64,000 nucleotides of DNA, taken from Gemmatimonadota bacterium. GTDB taxonomy: Bacteria > Gemmatimonadota > Gemmatimonadetes > Gemmatimonadales > Gemmatimonadaceae. The DNA is taken from contig DAHUXM010000027.1 of NCBI GenBank assembly GCA_027307165.1, positions 1-64,000 of the forward strand, in the 5' to 3' direction. Both the position numbers and the translations under genes were made by a program. Each line of letters opens with the position of its first letter. Positions within the stretch are counted from its first letter, which is position 1. Under the pieces are notes generated by a model. It was not told the DNA's origin. It ran no database searches and saw only the letters and a list, made by a program, of their open reading frames with translations. This document shows positions 44,480 to 53,428 of the stretch, in pieces.

Positions 44480-45097
44480 ATGCCGAAAACAGATGTCTGG
44501 TTCGATCCAAGCCGGTACGCGACAGTCGCGGAGCGGATAGCGCTGTTCTACAAGAGTCATCCGGGCGGGCGGATACTGACGGAGCTGGTGAACCGTGATA
44601 CGGAGTCGGTGACGTTCAAGGCGCTGGTATTTCGGGGCGAGGGGGATACCGTGCCGGCTGCGACGGGATGGGCGACGGAGCGTGAGGGGGACGGCGACAT
44701 CAATACGGTGGCGTGTCTGGAGAACACGGAGACGTCGGCGATCGGGCGCGCGCTGGCGAATCTCGGGTACACGGCGGCGCGCGAGCGTCCCAGTGTGGAG
44801 GAGATGGAGAAGGCGGGGCGAGCGCGACGAAACCGCGGAATGGCGGCCAGAAGAGCTGATGCTGTCGCGATCATGGCGGAGCAATCGCCGGAGTACCGGA
44901 GCGCCTCCTCCGACCTGCTCGGCCTGCTCGTCGAGGCTGAGCAGGCCGGGCTGCCGAGTGACAGGGCTCAGCGTCTCCGCGACAGGCTGGAGCGCGGGCC
45001 GGCGATTCTTCCGTCCCGGATGGTTGAGCTGGAGCGGTCGCTGAGGAACTGGCTTTTCAGAAAGGAGAATGTCACCGGGTCTCGTCTATCCCCATGA
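44480..45097 (+). CDS. ERF/single-strand-annealing-like protein (tentative)
   Basis: The 205-residue protein has VTFKALVFRGEG, an acidic central region and ENTETSAIGRALANLGYTAA (about residues 81-100), the 'ETSAIGRALa.lGy' motif seen in phage ERF/Rad52-like single-strand annealing proteins. The C-terminal half is alpha-helical and Arg-rich. It lies 37 bases before the sigma gene. A recombination role fits the LexA-like neighbour, but the match is one motif, so function is uncertain. Confidence 0.5.
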   Translation: MPKTDVWFDPSRYATVAERIALFYKSHPGGRILTELVNRDTESVTFKALVFRGEGDTVPAATGWATEREGDGDINTVACLENTETSAIGRALANLGYTAARERPSVEEMEKAGRARRNRGMAARRADAVAIMAEQSPEYRSASSDLLGLLVEAEQAGLPSDRAQRLRDRLERGPAILPSRMVELERSLRNWLFRKENVTGSRLSP

Positions 45098-45134
45098 GCG
45101 GCGGAACGTGAGCTGAACGCGAAAGGGGGCGGAC

Positions 45135-45839
45135 GTGGAGGGTTGGCGGTTTGGGGAGCGGAGCGACATCGAGCTGCTGACCGGGATCCGGCGGAATGAG
45201 CTGCGAGCGCTACGCGAGTTCGTCGTCCGGTACGAGCCTGTGCTTCTGGACCAGGCTCGGCGGCTCTCCGTAAGCCCGAGCGATCGGGGGACGATCGTAA
45301 CCGGATTCCTGGACGACATCCTGGTCAAGCTCGCCAATACGAATGCCGAGTCACCGCGGTCGCTGACTGCATTCGTGATCACGTCGTTCCGCAACTGCGT
45401 GATCGATCTGCATCGTGAGGCGACGGTGCGTGAGCGGCATGCGCGATCGGAGGAGGAGGCGATCGGCACGGAGTACGTGGTGCGTGCCACGTGCTCCGAG
45501 TTCATGCTGCGCGCGGCGCGGGGAAATGGTGACGGCGAAGAGTCGTCATCGGCTGCGGCCACCAGACTGGTTCATGTGCTCCTGGATGGATGCTCATCGG
45601 ACGAGCGACAGCTGCTCGTATGGAGCGCGCACCGCGTTCCGTTGCGTGAGTGCGCCGCGTGGCTCGGAATCGGTTACGACGCGGCCAAGCAGAAATTGTC
45701 GCGGCTGCGTGCGCGGCTCGTACGCGACAGCATCACGCACCTGTCCTCCCTTGCCGAACCGGATCGCGGAGAGCTCTGGCATCTGCTGCGTCGTGCCGGC
45801 ATACGAATCAATGATGGCGGAATGAGGTCCACAGCATGA
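45135..45839 (+). CDS. ECF-like sigma factor coupled to a LexA-like autoprotease
   Basis: The 234-residue protein begins at GTG (AAAGGGGGCGGAC upstream). Region 2 is around RSLTAFVITSFRNCVIDLHR; region 4 is PLRECAAWLGIGYDAAKQKL followed by SRLRARLV, an HTH of the ECF type. Length and separate regions fit an ECF sigma factor with a longer linker between regions 2 and 4. Its TGA overlaps the ATG of the next gene (ATGA), a common arrangement for sigma/anti-sigma pairs. No canonical anti-sigma gene follows; instead the LexA-like gene does. Confidence 0.7.
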   Translation: MEGWRFGERSDIELLTGIRRNELRALREFVVRYEPVLLDQARRLSVSPSDRGTIVTGFLDDILVKLANTNAESPRSLTAFVITSFRNCVIDLHREATVRERHARSEEEAIGTEYVVRATCSEFMLRAARGNGDGEESSSAAATRLVHVLLDGCSSDERQLLVWSAHRVPLRECAAWLGIGYDAAKQKLSRLRARLVRDSITHLSSLAEPDRGELWHLLRRAGIRINDGGMRSTA

Positions 45840-46576
45840 ACGGAAGGAATCAGAAGCATTCATATCGCCAGGATGTCGGTGGTAGCGACGATACCAATTC
45901 ATTGATCCGATTCCTGGGCGATGCATTGGATGCGAGCGGTGATTGCAGCGCGTACGAGGACGATCGGTTTCTCGCGTGGCTCGAGCGTGAAGTGCATGGA
46001 CGGAGTTCTGATGCGGATCGGCAGTCGAGCACGCGTGCGGCGCAACAGATCGCGAAACGTGCTCAGGCGCGCATTCGTGCGTCGCGCGTAGCTGGAGCGC
46101 TGCCGGCGCGTTCGTTCATAGTTCGTCCTGCCGCGCTGGTGGGGAACTTCGATCACGTCGCACGAGCAGCTTCGGAGTCCGGTTGCGCGCCGTGGGTGGA
46201 ATCGCTCGCGGTCGCGGCTGGTACGGGACGTGAGATCTGGGACGAGCCGTGCGAGCAGTGGGTGGAGCTGCCAACGGGATTTGCGGGTGCGGGCAATCTC
46301 GCGCTCACTGTTACGGGTGACAGCATGACGCCCTGTCTCGAGAGTGGTGACGTGATTCTCGTGAACACACGCAAGGCTGTGACGCGTGACTGCATGGTCG
46401 TCGCGCGACGCGCGGATAATGGTTACGTGGTGAAGCACGTGACGCGATGCGGGCGGGGAGCGCTCGAGCTGTCGTCGTTCAACAGCGCGTACGAGCCGTT
46501 TGTGATCGACCGCGTGCCGGGGGCTGTGGTGGGAGTGGTGATCGCGAAGCTGGTTCGTGACGGGGAGGCGTCGTGA
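45836..46576 (+). CDS. LexA/UmuD-type self-cleaving protein, putative sigma regulator
   Basis: The 246-residue protein carries an S24 domain at its C-terminus: TGDSMTPCLESGDVILV with Ser163 and GYVVKHVTR with Lys200. The 37-residue Ser-Lys spacing equals that of LexA. VAAG at 126-129 places an Ala128-Gly129 bond 35 residues before the serine, the same distance as the LexA cleavage site. The N-terminal 120 residues are not the LexA winged-helix; they are acidic then Arg-rich helices (AAQQIAKRAQARIRASRV). Self-cleavage on RecA-ssDNA would split this domain from the protease, which suggests a damage-released regulator of the sigma factor with which it is coupled. This last step is inference. Confidence 0.8.
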   Translation: MNGRNQKHSYRQDVGGSDDTNSLIRFLGDALDASGDCSAYEDDRFLAWLEREVHGRSSDADRQSSTRAAQQIAKRAQARIRASRVAGALPARSFIVRPAALVGNFDHVARAASESGCAPWVESLAVAAGTGREIWDEPCEQWVELPTGFAGAGNLALTVTGDSMTPCLESGDVILVNTRKAVTRDCMVVARRADNGYVVKHVTRCGRGALELSSFNSAYEPFVIDRVPGAVVGVVIAKLVRDGEAS

Positions 46577-46638
46577 GGGCGCTGGCGGACAGTCCACAGG
46601 CAAGTGCTTCACACACGCTTCTTACGATCGGAGGGACA

Positions 46639-48033
46639 ATGCAGCAACATGATGTATCCACTCAGGACAGGATCACGAACGTCGTGGCTACGGCGATTGC
46701 GATAGCCGGTGCGATCGTTGCCTCGCCGTCGGCCGTCGAGAAGTTACCGGCGACGGCGGTGGCTGTTCTCAAGACTGCAGCGACGCTGGGACATACGACG
46801 CAGCCGTTGATCGTGACACTGATCGGGATTGTTGTAGCAGCGGTGACGCATCCTCCGGCGTGGCTGAGCGGGCTCAAGCCCCTGCGCCGATCCATACCCC
46901 GATCTTCCGAACCCCATGCAACATTTATCAATAGATTTGATACAGTCACCGAAGGAACGCGACCGCCACACCTGGACGATTCACGAATGACTGATACAGC
47001 TCCGCCAGCCGGCAAACAACCACAGCGCGGACCATTTGCGTGGGTGCACGCCTTCACGGGTTTCTATCCGGCGATGGCCGAAGAATTTTCGCATCTGGAT
47101 CCGGTGACGCGGTTCCTGTACGCGTCGCGCAGCGTCATCCTGGTGATCTCCGCACAGGCTGCTTTGATCGCCGGACTGCTTGCCGTGATCGCCGGCGGGT
47201 TCGAGCCCATTCCGTTCGTGCTGGTGCTGGGTGGCTACGTGGTGCTCCACGCGATCAGCAACCTGTCCAACGATTATTTCGGATATCGAAGAGGACATGA
47301 CACTGCGGACTCGCCGCGCCGACGCTACACTCTGCATCCGATTGCAAGCGGAGCAGTCACACCGCGGCTGCTGATCACCGGGATCGTCATTCTCTCCGTC
47401 ATCGCAGCGGCGATTGCGGTGTACTTCGTCACGTTGCGCGGACGAAATGCACTCGGACTGGTAATTGCAGGCGCACTACTGCTCTACGCATACGACGCCG
47501 CCCCGAAAGCATTGAAGGAGCTCGGGCTCGGTGAGGCTGCTGCGTTCGTCGTTTGGGGACCACTGATGATCGGTGGCGGCTACTACGTCATCACCGGGCA
47601 GTGGTCGGCGGCCGCGTTTCTCGCATCCGTACCATACGGGCTCGGCGTCGCGTCGATTCTCATTGGAAAGCACATAGATCAGCGCGGCTTCGACTCGTCG
47701 CAGGAGCAGCGGACGCTGCCGGTCCTGCTTGGCGAACGTCGCGCGCGATTGTTGAATCAATCCGTGCTGATCGCCATGTACGTTGTGATCGTAATCGCGG
47801 TCATCACGCGCGCGCTGACGCCATTCGCACTGCTGGTGGTGTTCGCGGCCCCGCGCGCGATACGCGCGCTCCGCGTGATGTCGCGACCCGCGCCGGCAGA
47901 AGCGCCGGCTGGATATGTTGGATGGCCGCTATGGTATCATCGGATGTGCCTGGTGCACAATCGCGCGTTCGGCTGGCTGTACATCGCAGGCCTCGGAGCA
48001 GGCGCGCTGTTCGCAACCTTTCTCGCGCGCTAA
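46639..48033 (+). CDS. menA: MenA-type prenyltransferase with N-terminal holin-like membrane extension
   Basis: The core from 46987 (MTDTAPPAGKQPQRGPFAWV) is a UbiA-superfamily prenyltransferase with the two Asp-rich motifs NLSNDYFGYRRGHDTAD and GKHIDQRGFDSSQEQRTLPV and eight or so membrane helices. It matches 1,4-dihydroxy-2-naphthoate prenyltransferase (menaquinone synthesis). The frame continues upstream without a stop to ATG 46639, which has a strong GGAGGGAC site. The extra 116 residues contain two hydrophobic segments (VVATAIAIAGAIVASPSAV and TQPLIVTLIGIVVAAV). Either a fusion protein is made, or 46639 and 46987 are both used. It follows the LexA-like gene. Confidence 0.85.
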   Translation: MQQHDVSTQDRITNVVATAIAIAGAIVASPSAVEKLPATAVAVLKTAATLGHTTQPLIVTLIGIVVAAVTHPPAWLSGLKPLRRSIPRSSEPHATFINRFDTVTEGTRPPHLDDSRMTDTAPPAGKQPQRGPFAWVHAFTGFYPAMAEEFSHLDPVTRFLYASRSVILVISAQAALIAGLLAVIAGGFEPIPFVLVLGGYVVLHAISNLSNDYFGYRRGHDTADSPRRRYTLHPIASGAVTPRLLITGIVILSVIAAAIAVYFVTLRGRNALGLVIAGALLLYAYDAAPKALKELGLGEAAAFVVWGPLMIGGGYYVITGQWSAAAFLASVPYGLGVASILIGKHIDQRGFDSSQEQRTLPVLLGERRARLLNQSVLIAMYVVIVIAVITRALTPFALLVVFAAPRAIRALRVMSRPAPAEAPAGYVGWPLWYHRMCLVHNRAFGWLYIAGLGAGALFATFLAR

Positions 48034-49301
48034 TTGCCGACCATCCGCGCCAGTTTCCGTATACTCCATATTCCGAACGCAGGTCCAATAGTGAGCAAGG
48101 CGAACGCCCAGCGCCAACTCACCAACTGCGCCATGTGCGGAATTCCCTGAATCGTCACCATCGTCAAGAGAAAGCCGAGTGAGGTCTGCACGGTAAGTGC
48201 AGTCCCCACGGCGTGCGGTGGGACGCTTTCCGTAACGAGTACCGAAAACTGCGCGCTGTCCGCGATGACGAAGAAACCCCACACGAGCGCAACCGGAACG
48301 ACTATCCACAACGTCATGCCGAAGGTGAGTCCGATGAGCAACGCACACAAACCGCTCACCGTCATCGCAACAGTTACAAGCCATTCGCGCCCGCGACGGT
48401 CCGCGACCAGACCACCCCAGATGCATCCCGCTCCACCGATCGCGAGCGCGGCGAACGATACCGCTGACGCAATGGAAGTCGCACCGCCTGCATGACCCTG
48501 GTGCGCGATGATGCTCGCCGAGATGAACAATGGCAGCCACGTCCACGCTGCATACAGCTCCCACATGTGACCCAGATATCCACCGGTAGCGAGCCGGAAA
48601 CGCGGCTCGCGCATGATGTCGGCAACGAGTCTCCATGAGAACGGACGCGGCGGAAACGGATACGGCCCGTCGCGATATCCGAACGTCACGAGTGCCGCTG
48701 CAAGGAGTGCGGCAACCGACGCGGTGAGAACCACAGGGCGGATGCCAGCGCCGGGAATTGCGTGCACGAGATAGGGCGTCGCCTTTCCAACCGTCAGCGC
48801 GCCAACTATCCCGCCGACGGCGAGACCGCGGCGCGCGCGAAACCAGGTCGATATCATCTTCATCGCCGGCGGATAGACAGCGGCGAGTGCGATGCCGGTG
48901 AGCATGCGACACGCGAGCGCGGTACGAAATCCCGGTGCCAGAAGCAGCGCGGCATTCGACGCCGATCCAACCAATGCGCCGACGGCGAACAGACGACCGG
49001 CTGGTACGATGTCGACCACGTTGAGTGTCGCGAGCACCGCGGTGCCGACGACGAAACCAAGTTGTACGATGGTCGTAAGCCAGCCGGATTGCGATGCGCT
49101 GAGATCCCACAACGTGCGATACTGTGCCGACACCGCACTCGCCGCGAACCAGAGCGACATTCCGAGCAGCTCAGCGCACGCAAGCAACACGAGCATGCGC
49201 CAGCGCGATGGATGCGTGTCAGCTGCCGCCGACTGACCAGTGCTCGGCGCGCCGGAATCCACGGCAGCTACACGTGGCGCGAACGAATTCGGTGGGACCA
49301 T
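48030..49301 (-). CDS. MFS transporter
   Basis: The 423-residue protein has about twelve hydrophobic segments. The first half includes LACAELLGMSLWFAASAV and the loop-2 region GFVVGTAVLATLNVVDIVPA; RPFSWRLV and a middle loop separate it from a second half with WGGLVADRRGREWLV. These are features of major-facilitator permeases, probably exporters. Convergent 4-base overlap with the MenA gene. An earlier in-frame start at 49343 adds little. Confidence 0.9.
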   Translation of the reverse strand: MVPPNSFAPRVAAVDSGAPSTGQSAAADTHPSRWRMLVLLACAELLGMSLWFAASAVSAQYRTLWDLSASQSGWLTTIVQLGFVVGTAVLATLNVVDIVPAGRLFAVGALVGSASNAALLLAPGFRTALACRMLTGIALAAVYPPAMKMISTWFRARRGLAVGGIVGALTVGKATPYLVHAIPGAGIRPVVLTASVAALLAAALVTFGYRDGPYPFPPRPFSWRLVADIMREPRFRLATGGYLGHMWELYAAWTWLPLFISASIIAHQGHAGGATSIASAVSFAALAIGGAGCIWGGLVADRRGREWLVTVAMTVSGLCALLIGLTFGMTLWIVVPVALVWGFFVIADSAQFSVLVTESVPPHAVGTALTVQTSLGFLLTMVTIQGIPHMAQLVSWRWAFALLTIGPAFGIWSIRKLARMVGN

Positions 49302-49380
49302 GAGGGATGAAACTGGCCATCCAGCAGCTCCGCCGCAATCCAATGGACGGGTCAGCGCTCGTCCGCAGGAGCGATCCGTG

Positions 49381-49986
49381 CTACAGCCAGCCCTTCTCTC
49401 TCGCTATCCGAGCTGCTTCCACCCTCGTCGATGCGCCCAGCTTCGACATCGCCTCCGACAGATAATTGCGCACGGTTCCCTCCGACAGGGAGAGCATCGA
49501 CGCTATCTCGGCGCTGGTCTTTCCTTCGCCGGCAAACCGCAACGCCTGTCTCTCCCGATCAGTGAGCGGATCGGGCGCGCTCCACGCCTCGGCGGCAAGA
49601 TCCGGATCCACCGCGCGAAGTCCAGCGTGGACACGGCGCACCGCGCTCGCCAGCATCTCCGGCGGGCTATCCTTCAGCAGATATCCGCTGGCGCCGGCTT
49701 CCAGCGCGCGCCGCAGGTATCCGGCACGTGCGAATGTCGTAAGAATCACGATTCGCGTGGACAACCTGAGTCGCTTGAGCTCCGCCGCCACCTCGAGACC
49801 GGTGAGATGCGGCATCTCGATATCCGTCAGCAGGACGTCGGGCGCATGCTCCAGCACGAGTGACACCGCCTCGCGTCCGTCATGCGCGCGTGCGACGACA
49901 CTGATATCAGGCTCGATCTCCAGAAGCGCAGTCAGTGCGCCGAGCACCATTCCCTGATCCTCGGCTACGATCACACGAATCGTCAT
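49381..49986 (-). CDS. NarL/LuxR-family response regulator (DesR-like)
   Basis: The 201-residue regulator has a receiver with MTIRVIVAEDQGMVLGALTA, Asp55 in VLLTDIEMPHLTG and Lys in YLLKDSPPE, and a LuxR HTH (DRERQALRFAGEGKTSAEIA, then LSEGTVRNYL). Its start overlaps the kinase's stop. It is the last gene of the ABC-permease-kinase-regulator operon. Confidence 0.95.
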   Translation of the reverse strand: MTIRVIVAEDQGMVLGALTALLEIEPDISVVARAHDGREAVSLVLEHAPDVLLTDIEMPHLTGLEVAAELKRLRLSTRIVILTTFARAGYLRRALEAGASGYLLKDSPPEMLASAVRRVHAGLRAVDPDLAAEAWSAPDPLTDRERQALRFAGEGKTSAEIASMLSLSEGTVRNYLSEAMSKLGASTRVEAARIAREKGWL

Positions 49987-51125
49987 GCCGGTATCGCGAG
50001 TCGCGCGGATGTTGAAGCGTCTGGTTGCGAAGACGCAATCGACGCGAGAGTCACACGAATACGCGTGCCGTTGATCGACTCGACGGAGATATAGCCGCCA
50101 AGCGACGCCACACGCTCGCGCATTCCGGTAACGCCGTTGCCATCAGGCGCGTTCTTGCCGGTGCCATCATCCTGAATCGAGAAAGTCCTCACACCGTTCA
50201 GGTTGGTGAGGGCGATGTCGCAGGACTTCGCGCTGGCATGCCGGACCACGTTGGTCACCGCCTCGCGAAGAACCAGTGACAGAACCGCTTCTTCTGCAGG
50301 AGATAGCTGCACCGGCTCGATGCTCGCGCGCATCTCGACCCCCGCTGCCTGCAGCATCGAGTCGACCCTGGCGATTTCACTCGCCAATCCAGTGTCACGA
50401 TAGCCAGCGACCGCGGCTCTCACCTCCGAAAGCGCGTCGCGCGAGATACGCTCGACGTCTCTTATTTCCACCGCGGCACGTGCCGGATCGCGATCGGCGA
50501 GACGCGATGCAAGCGATGCCTTGAGCGTGATGAGCGAGAGCGTGTGGCCGAGCAGATCGTGCAGGTCGCGCGCGATACGCTCGCGCTCCGCAAGCTTGGC
50601 GAGATGTGCGATTTCCTCGTTGGCGCGACGCAGCCGCGAATTGGTTTCGCGGACTTTCGCGAAGTGGCTATTGGTGAACCCGACGACAGCACTCACCAAC
50701 GCCTGCCAGATCCATGTCTCGGGCGGCAGGCGCAGCACTGCTGCTTCGAGCAGTGCGGTGCCGATGACGAGAAGAATTGCCTGCGTGGCGCGTCGTTGAG
50801 GCCGCAGATTGCCGGCGAACGACGCTGCGTATACGGTGAGTACTGGAGCGCCGGGATTCACCGGAGTGAGCACCAGTCCGAGCGTTGCGATGCTCGCGAT
50901 TATCCAGTACTTCTCGCGGACGGTCTCGCACCAGAAACCGCGAAAATACAACGGCAGGAAGAGAAGGCCGCCGAGTATGGTGGCCGTCCAGACGCCGACG
51001 CCCGCGTGGCCCAGTATGGGCCACATGAACAGCACCGGAAAGTAGATGAGCCACGCGAAGGGCGTCCAGCCGACTTCAGGGTTGTCTGGAAGGATCCGAA
51101 AACGCGCCAACGGAGTGAGGCTCAC
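49983..51125 (-). CDS. Sensor histidine kinase (DesK type)
   Basis: The 380-residue kinase has about five membrane helices in the first half, then a HisKA_3 H-box (RERIARDLHDLLGHTLS), and a HATPase with DDGTGKNAPDGNGVTGMRER. It is the DesK type, which senses membrane state. It pairs with the overlapping DesR-like regulator and lies 6 bases after the ABC permease gene, implying that the two-component system reports on or controls that exporter. Confidence 0.94.
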   Translation of the reverse strand: MSLTPLARFRILPDNPEVGWTPFAWLIYFPVLFMWPILGHAGVGVWTATILGGLLFLPLYFRGFWCETVREKYWIIASIATLGLVLTPVNPGAPVLTVYAASFAGNLRPQRRATQAILLVIGTALLEAAVLRLPPETWIWQALVSAVVGFTNSHFAKVRETNSRLRRANEEIAHLAKLAERERIARDLHDLLGHTLSLITLKASLASRLADRDPARAAVEIRDVERISRDALSEVRAAVAGYRDTGLASEIARVDSMLQAAGVEMRASIEPVQLSPAEEAVLSLVLREAVTNVVRHASAKSCDIALTNLNGVRTFSIQDDGTGKNAPDGNGVTGMRERVASLGGYISVESINGTRIRVTLASIASSQPDASTSARLAIPA

Positions 51126-51131
51126 GGCGTG

Positions 51132-51956
51132 TCAGCCGTACGTCTTGCCGTCATCCCGACGGTACGCGATAAGGGCGACGATGGTGAAGAGAGCGCCAAA
51201 TCCGAGAAGTGCCACAATGTGTCCTGGTGCGTGTGACGCGGGCTCGACCCCAACAGCGTCGAGCGCCAGGCGTCCAAGATGGTATGGTGGCAGTGCCACC
51301 GCAAAGCCCTGCAGAAATCGTGGCAGCATCTCCGCCGGGATGAAAAGACCCGAGAAGAACGCCATTGGAAGATAGATCACATTGACGATCGCCGCCGCGG
51401 AATTCGGGCCGGCGAGGTAGCCGACCGCGAGCCCCATCGCGCAGAACGGGATTGCGCCCAGCGTCTCGGTGGCCAACAGTGCGATCCATTGCGAGGGAAG
51501 CATCCGGACGTGCCCAAACACAGCACCGATGATACACATGAGGAGCATCAGCACGGTGCTGATGACAAGCGTCGTTACGTACTTCGCCGTGAAGTATGCG
51601 GAGACCGGCAAGGGGCTCGCGCGCTTGACCGCCAGCCATCCCTGTCCGCGCTCGACCGCCACGCCGACGCCAAGCGCGAACAGGGAGATGCCTATCACAC
51701 CGAACGCGCCGTACGTGGCGAGCATGTACGTCGCTGCTGCGCGCGCATTGTTTCCACCCGAAGGCATCACGAGACCAAACAACACGTAGAACATTATCGG
51801 AAATCCGATCGTCGGGATCATGAAGGCAGGAATTCGCATCTGCTTGATGATCTCGTACTTCGCTTCGGTAACGTACACACGAAGTGGTGATTGATTGCGG
51901 CTCGTCGCGAGCAATTCGCTCGACGGCGATGACGCTGCGGTTGCCATGGTGCTCAT
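51132..51956 (-). CDS. ABC-2 type transporter permease
   Basis: The 274-residue permease has six hydrophobic segments (IPAFMIPTIGFPIMFYVLFG, FGVIGISLFALGVGVAVERG, and others) and the typical ABC-2 ending with ALPPYHLGRLALDAVG. It starts at ATG 51956 overlapping the ATPase stop. With the ATPase it forms a drug- or lipid-type exporter. Confidence 0.93.
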   Translation of the reverse strand: MSTMATAASSPSSELLATSRNQSPLRVYVTEAKYEIIKQMRIPAFMIPTIGFPIMFYVLFGLVMPSGGNNARAAATYMLATYGAFGVIGISLFALGVGVAVERGQGWLAVKRASPLPVSAYFTAKYVTTLVISTVLMLLMCIIGAVFGHVRMLPSQWIALLATETLGAIPFCAMGLAVGYLAGPNSAAAIVNVIYLPMAFFSGLFIPAEMLPRFLQGFAVALPPYHLGRLALDAVGVEPASHAPGHIVALLGFGALFTIVALIAYRRDDGKTYG

Positions 51957-52852
51957 GCTGCCTCCTGTGAGCCGGTGAGCGCGAGGAATGCTTCTTCGAG
52001 CTGGATACCGGACACTTCGAGATTGGAAAGAGATTCGTCGTTCCACAACAACTCTCGCGCGACACCCTCGGCGTTGGTCACCACCAGCTCTGCGTTGCCG
52101 TGGTCGTAGCGCAACTCTGTGACGCCTGGAATCGCACGCAGATCCGCTTCCGCCAGTCTTGTGGTGCAACGGATCTTGCGTCCGGAGACTCGTTGCTTGA
52201 TCTGCGCCGGCGTTCCATCTGCGATCACCGATCCGTGATCGATTACGACGATGCGGTCGGCGAGCGCGTCGGCTTCTTCCAGGTAATGCGTAGTGAGCAG
52301 CACGGTGCGTCCTCGCGATACGAATCCGCGAATCTGCTCCCAGAAGCTCCGGCGAGTCTCGACGTCGAAGCCGAGTGTAGGTTCGTCGAGGAATAGCATG
52401 TCCGGATCGCCGCAGATGGCGAGTGCGAACAAGACACGCTGCCGCTGGCCGCCGGACAGGTCGCCGAACTTGCGATCCTCCAGGCCATCCAGTCCGGCTG
52501 CAGCGAACACGTCTGCAGCAGGCATTGGATGGGGATAGTAACTGCGAAAGAGATCGATGTGCTCGCGCACGCGCAGCGTTTCCGGAACCTTGGCGACCTG
52601 CAGCATCGCACCAATGCGCCGACGCGACGACGTGCGTCGCGGATCGTTACCGAACAGCGTCACCGATCCTGAATCTGGCGCGGCGAGACCGAGCAGGAGC
52701 TTGACAGTAGTCGTCTTGCCGGCGCCGTTCGGGCCGAGCAGTGCGATTACGCCGCCGGGTGCGATGTCGAGTGAGACATCACGCAGGGCGACTGTGTCGC
52801 CGTAGCTCTTGAATACCGACGATAGTTGTGCAGCTGGAATCGCATTTGTCAT
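51953..52852 (-). CDS. ABC transporter ATP-binding protein
   Basis: The 299-residue ATPase has Walker [11 protein letters not shown], signature LSGGQRQRV, Walker B MLFLDEPTLGFD and an H-loop (LLTTHYLEEADALADR), typical of DrrA/CcmA-like exporters. It is the first gene of a four-gene operon (ATPase, permease, kinase, regulator). The gene begins at ATG 52852; the longer open frame has no coding support. Confidence 0.94.
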   Translation of the reverse strand: MTNAIPAAQLSSVFKSYGDTVALRDVSLDIAPGGVIALLGPNGAGKTTTVKLLLGLAAPDSGSVTLFGNDPRRTSSRRRIGAMLQVAKVPETLRVREHIDLFRSYYPHPMPAADVFAAAGLDGLEDRKFGDLSGGQRQRVLFALAICGDPDMLFLDEPTLGFDVETRRSFWEQIRGFVSRGRTVLLTTHYLEEADALADRIVVIDHGSVIADGTPAQIKQRVSGRKIRCTTRLAEADLRAIPGVTELRYDHGNAELVVTNAEGVARELLWNDESLSNLEVSGIQLEEAFLALTGSQEAA

Positions 52853-53065
52853 TGGAAACACACCTCGTACGCTCCGATTGATGCCGTGATGATGGCCACC
52901 GGGGATCTGGTGACAGATGGAGTATCTCGGCGCGTGCAACCCGTCGGTAGTGAAGCGTGTCACCAGTATGACATGACAACTGTCAGATCGACCGCGAGTG
53001 CCCCGTGACAAGTGCTGTATGTCTGCCGTAATTTGCCACGTATGAACACACCAACAAGCATGTGA

Positions 53066-53407
53066 ATGAGCACACCAACGATTACTCCGGACGACTTCTT
53101 TGCGGCAGATCTGCGTGTTGGGCGTGTTCTGTCCGCGGAGCCGTTTCCGGAAGCGCGCAAGCCGGCTATCAAGCTGCGTATCGATTTTGGGGAGCTGGGC
53201 GTGCGGAGGTCGAGCGCGCAGTTGACGGCTCATTACACGCCCGACGAGCTGGTGGGGCGGTTAGTGATCGCGGTGGTGAACTTCCCGCCGCGTCAGATCG
53301 GGCCTTTCATCTCCGAAGTACTGGTCTTGGGGGCGTGCACCACACCGAGTGACGTGGTGCTCCTGGCGCCCGATATGGACGTTCCTGTGGGAACGCGGAT
53401 TTCCTAA
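53066..53407 (+). CDS. csaA: CsaA-type tRNA-binding domain protein
   Basis: The 113-residue protein begins STPTITPDDFFAADLRVGRV and includes PEARKPAIKLRIDFGE, VVNFPPRQIGPFISE and LLAPDMDVPVGTRI, the CsaA OB-fold pattern. CsaA binds tRNA and has chaperone-like activity as a dimer. It is a stand-alone gene on the plus strand. Confidence 0.92.
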   Translation: MSTPTITPDDFFAADLRVGRVLSAEPFPEARKPAIKLRIDFGELGVRRSSAQLTAHYTPDELVGRLVIAVVNFPPRQIGPFISEVLVLGACTTPSDVVLLAPDMDVPVGTRIS

Positions 53408-53428
53408 CCAGTGGGCAGAGCCGGTGTC

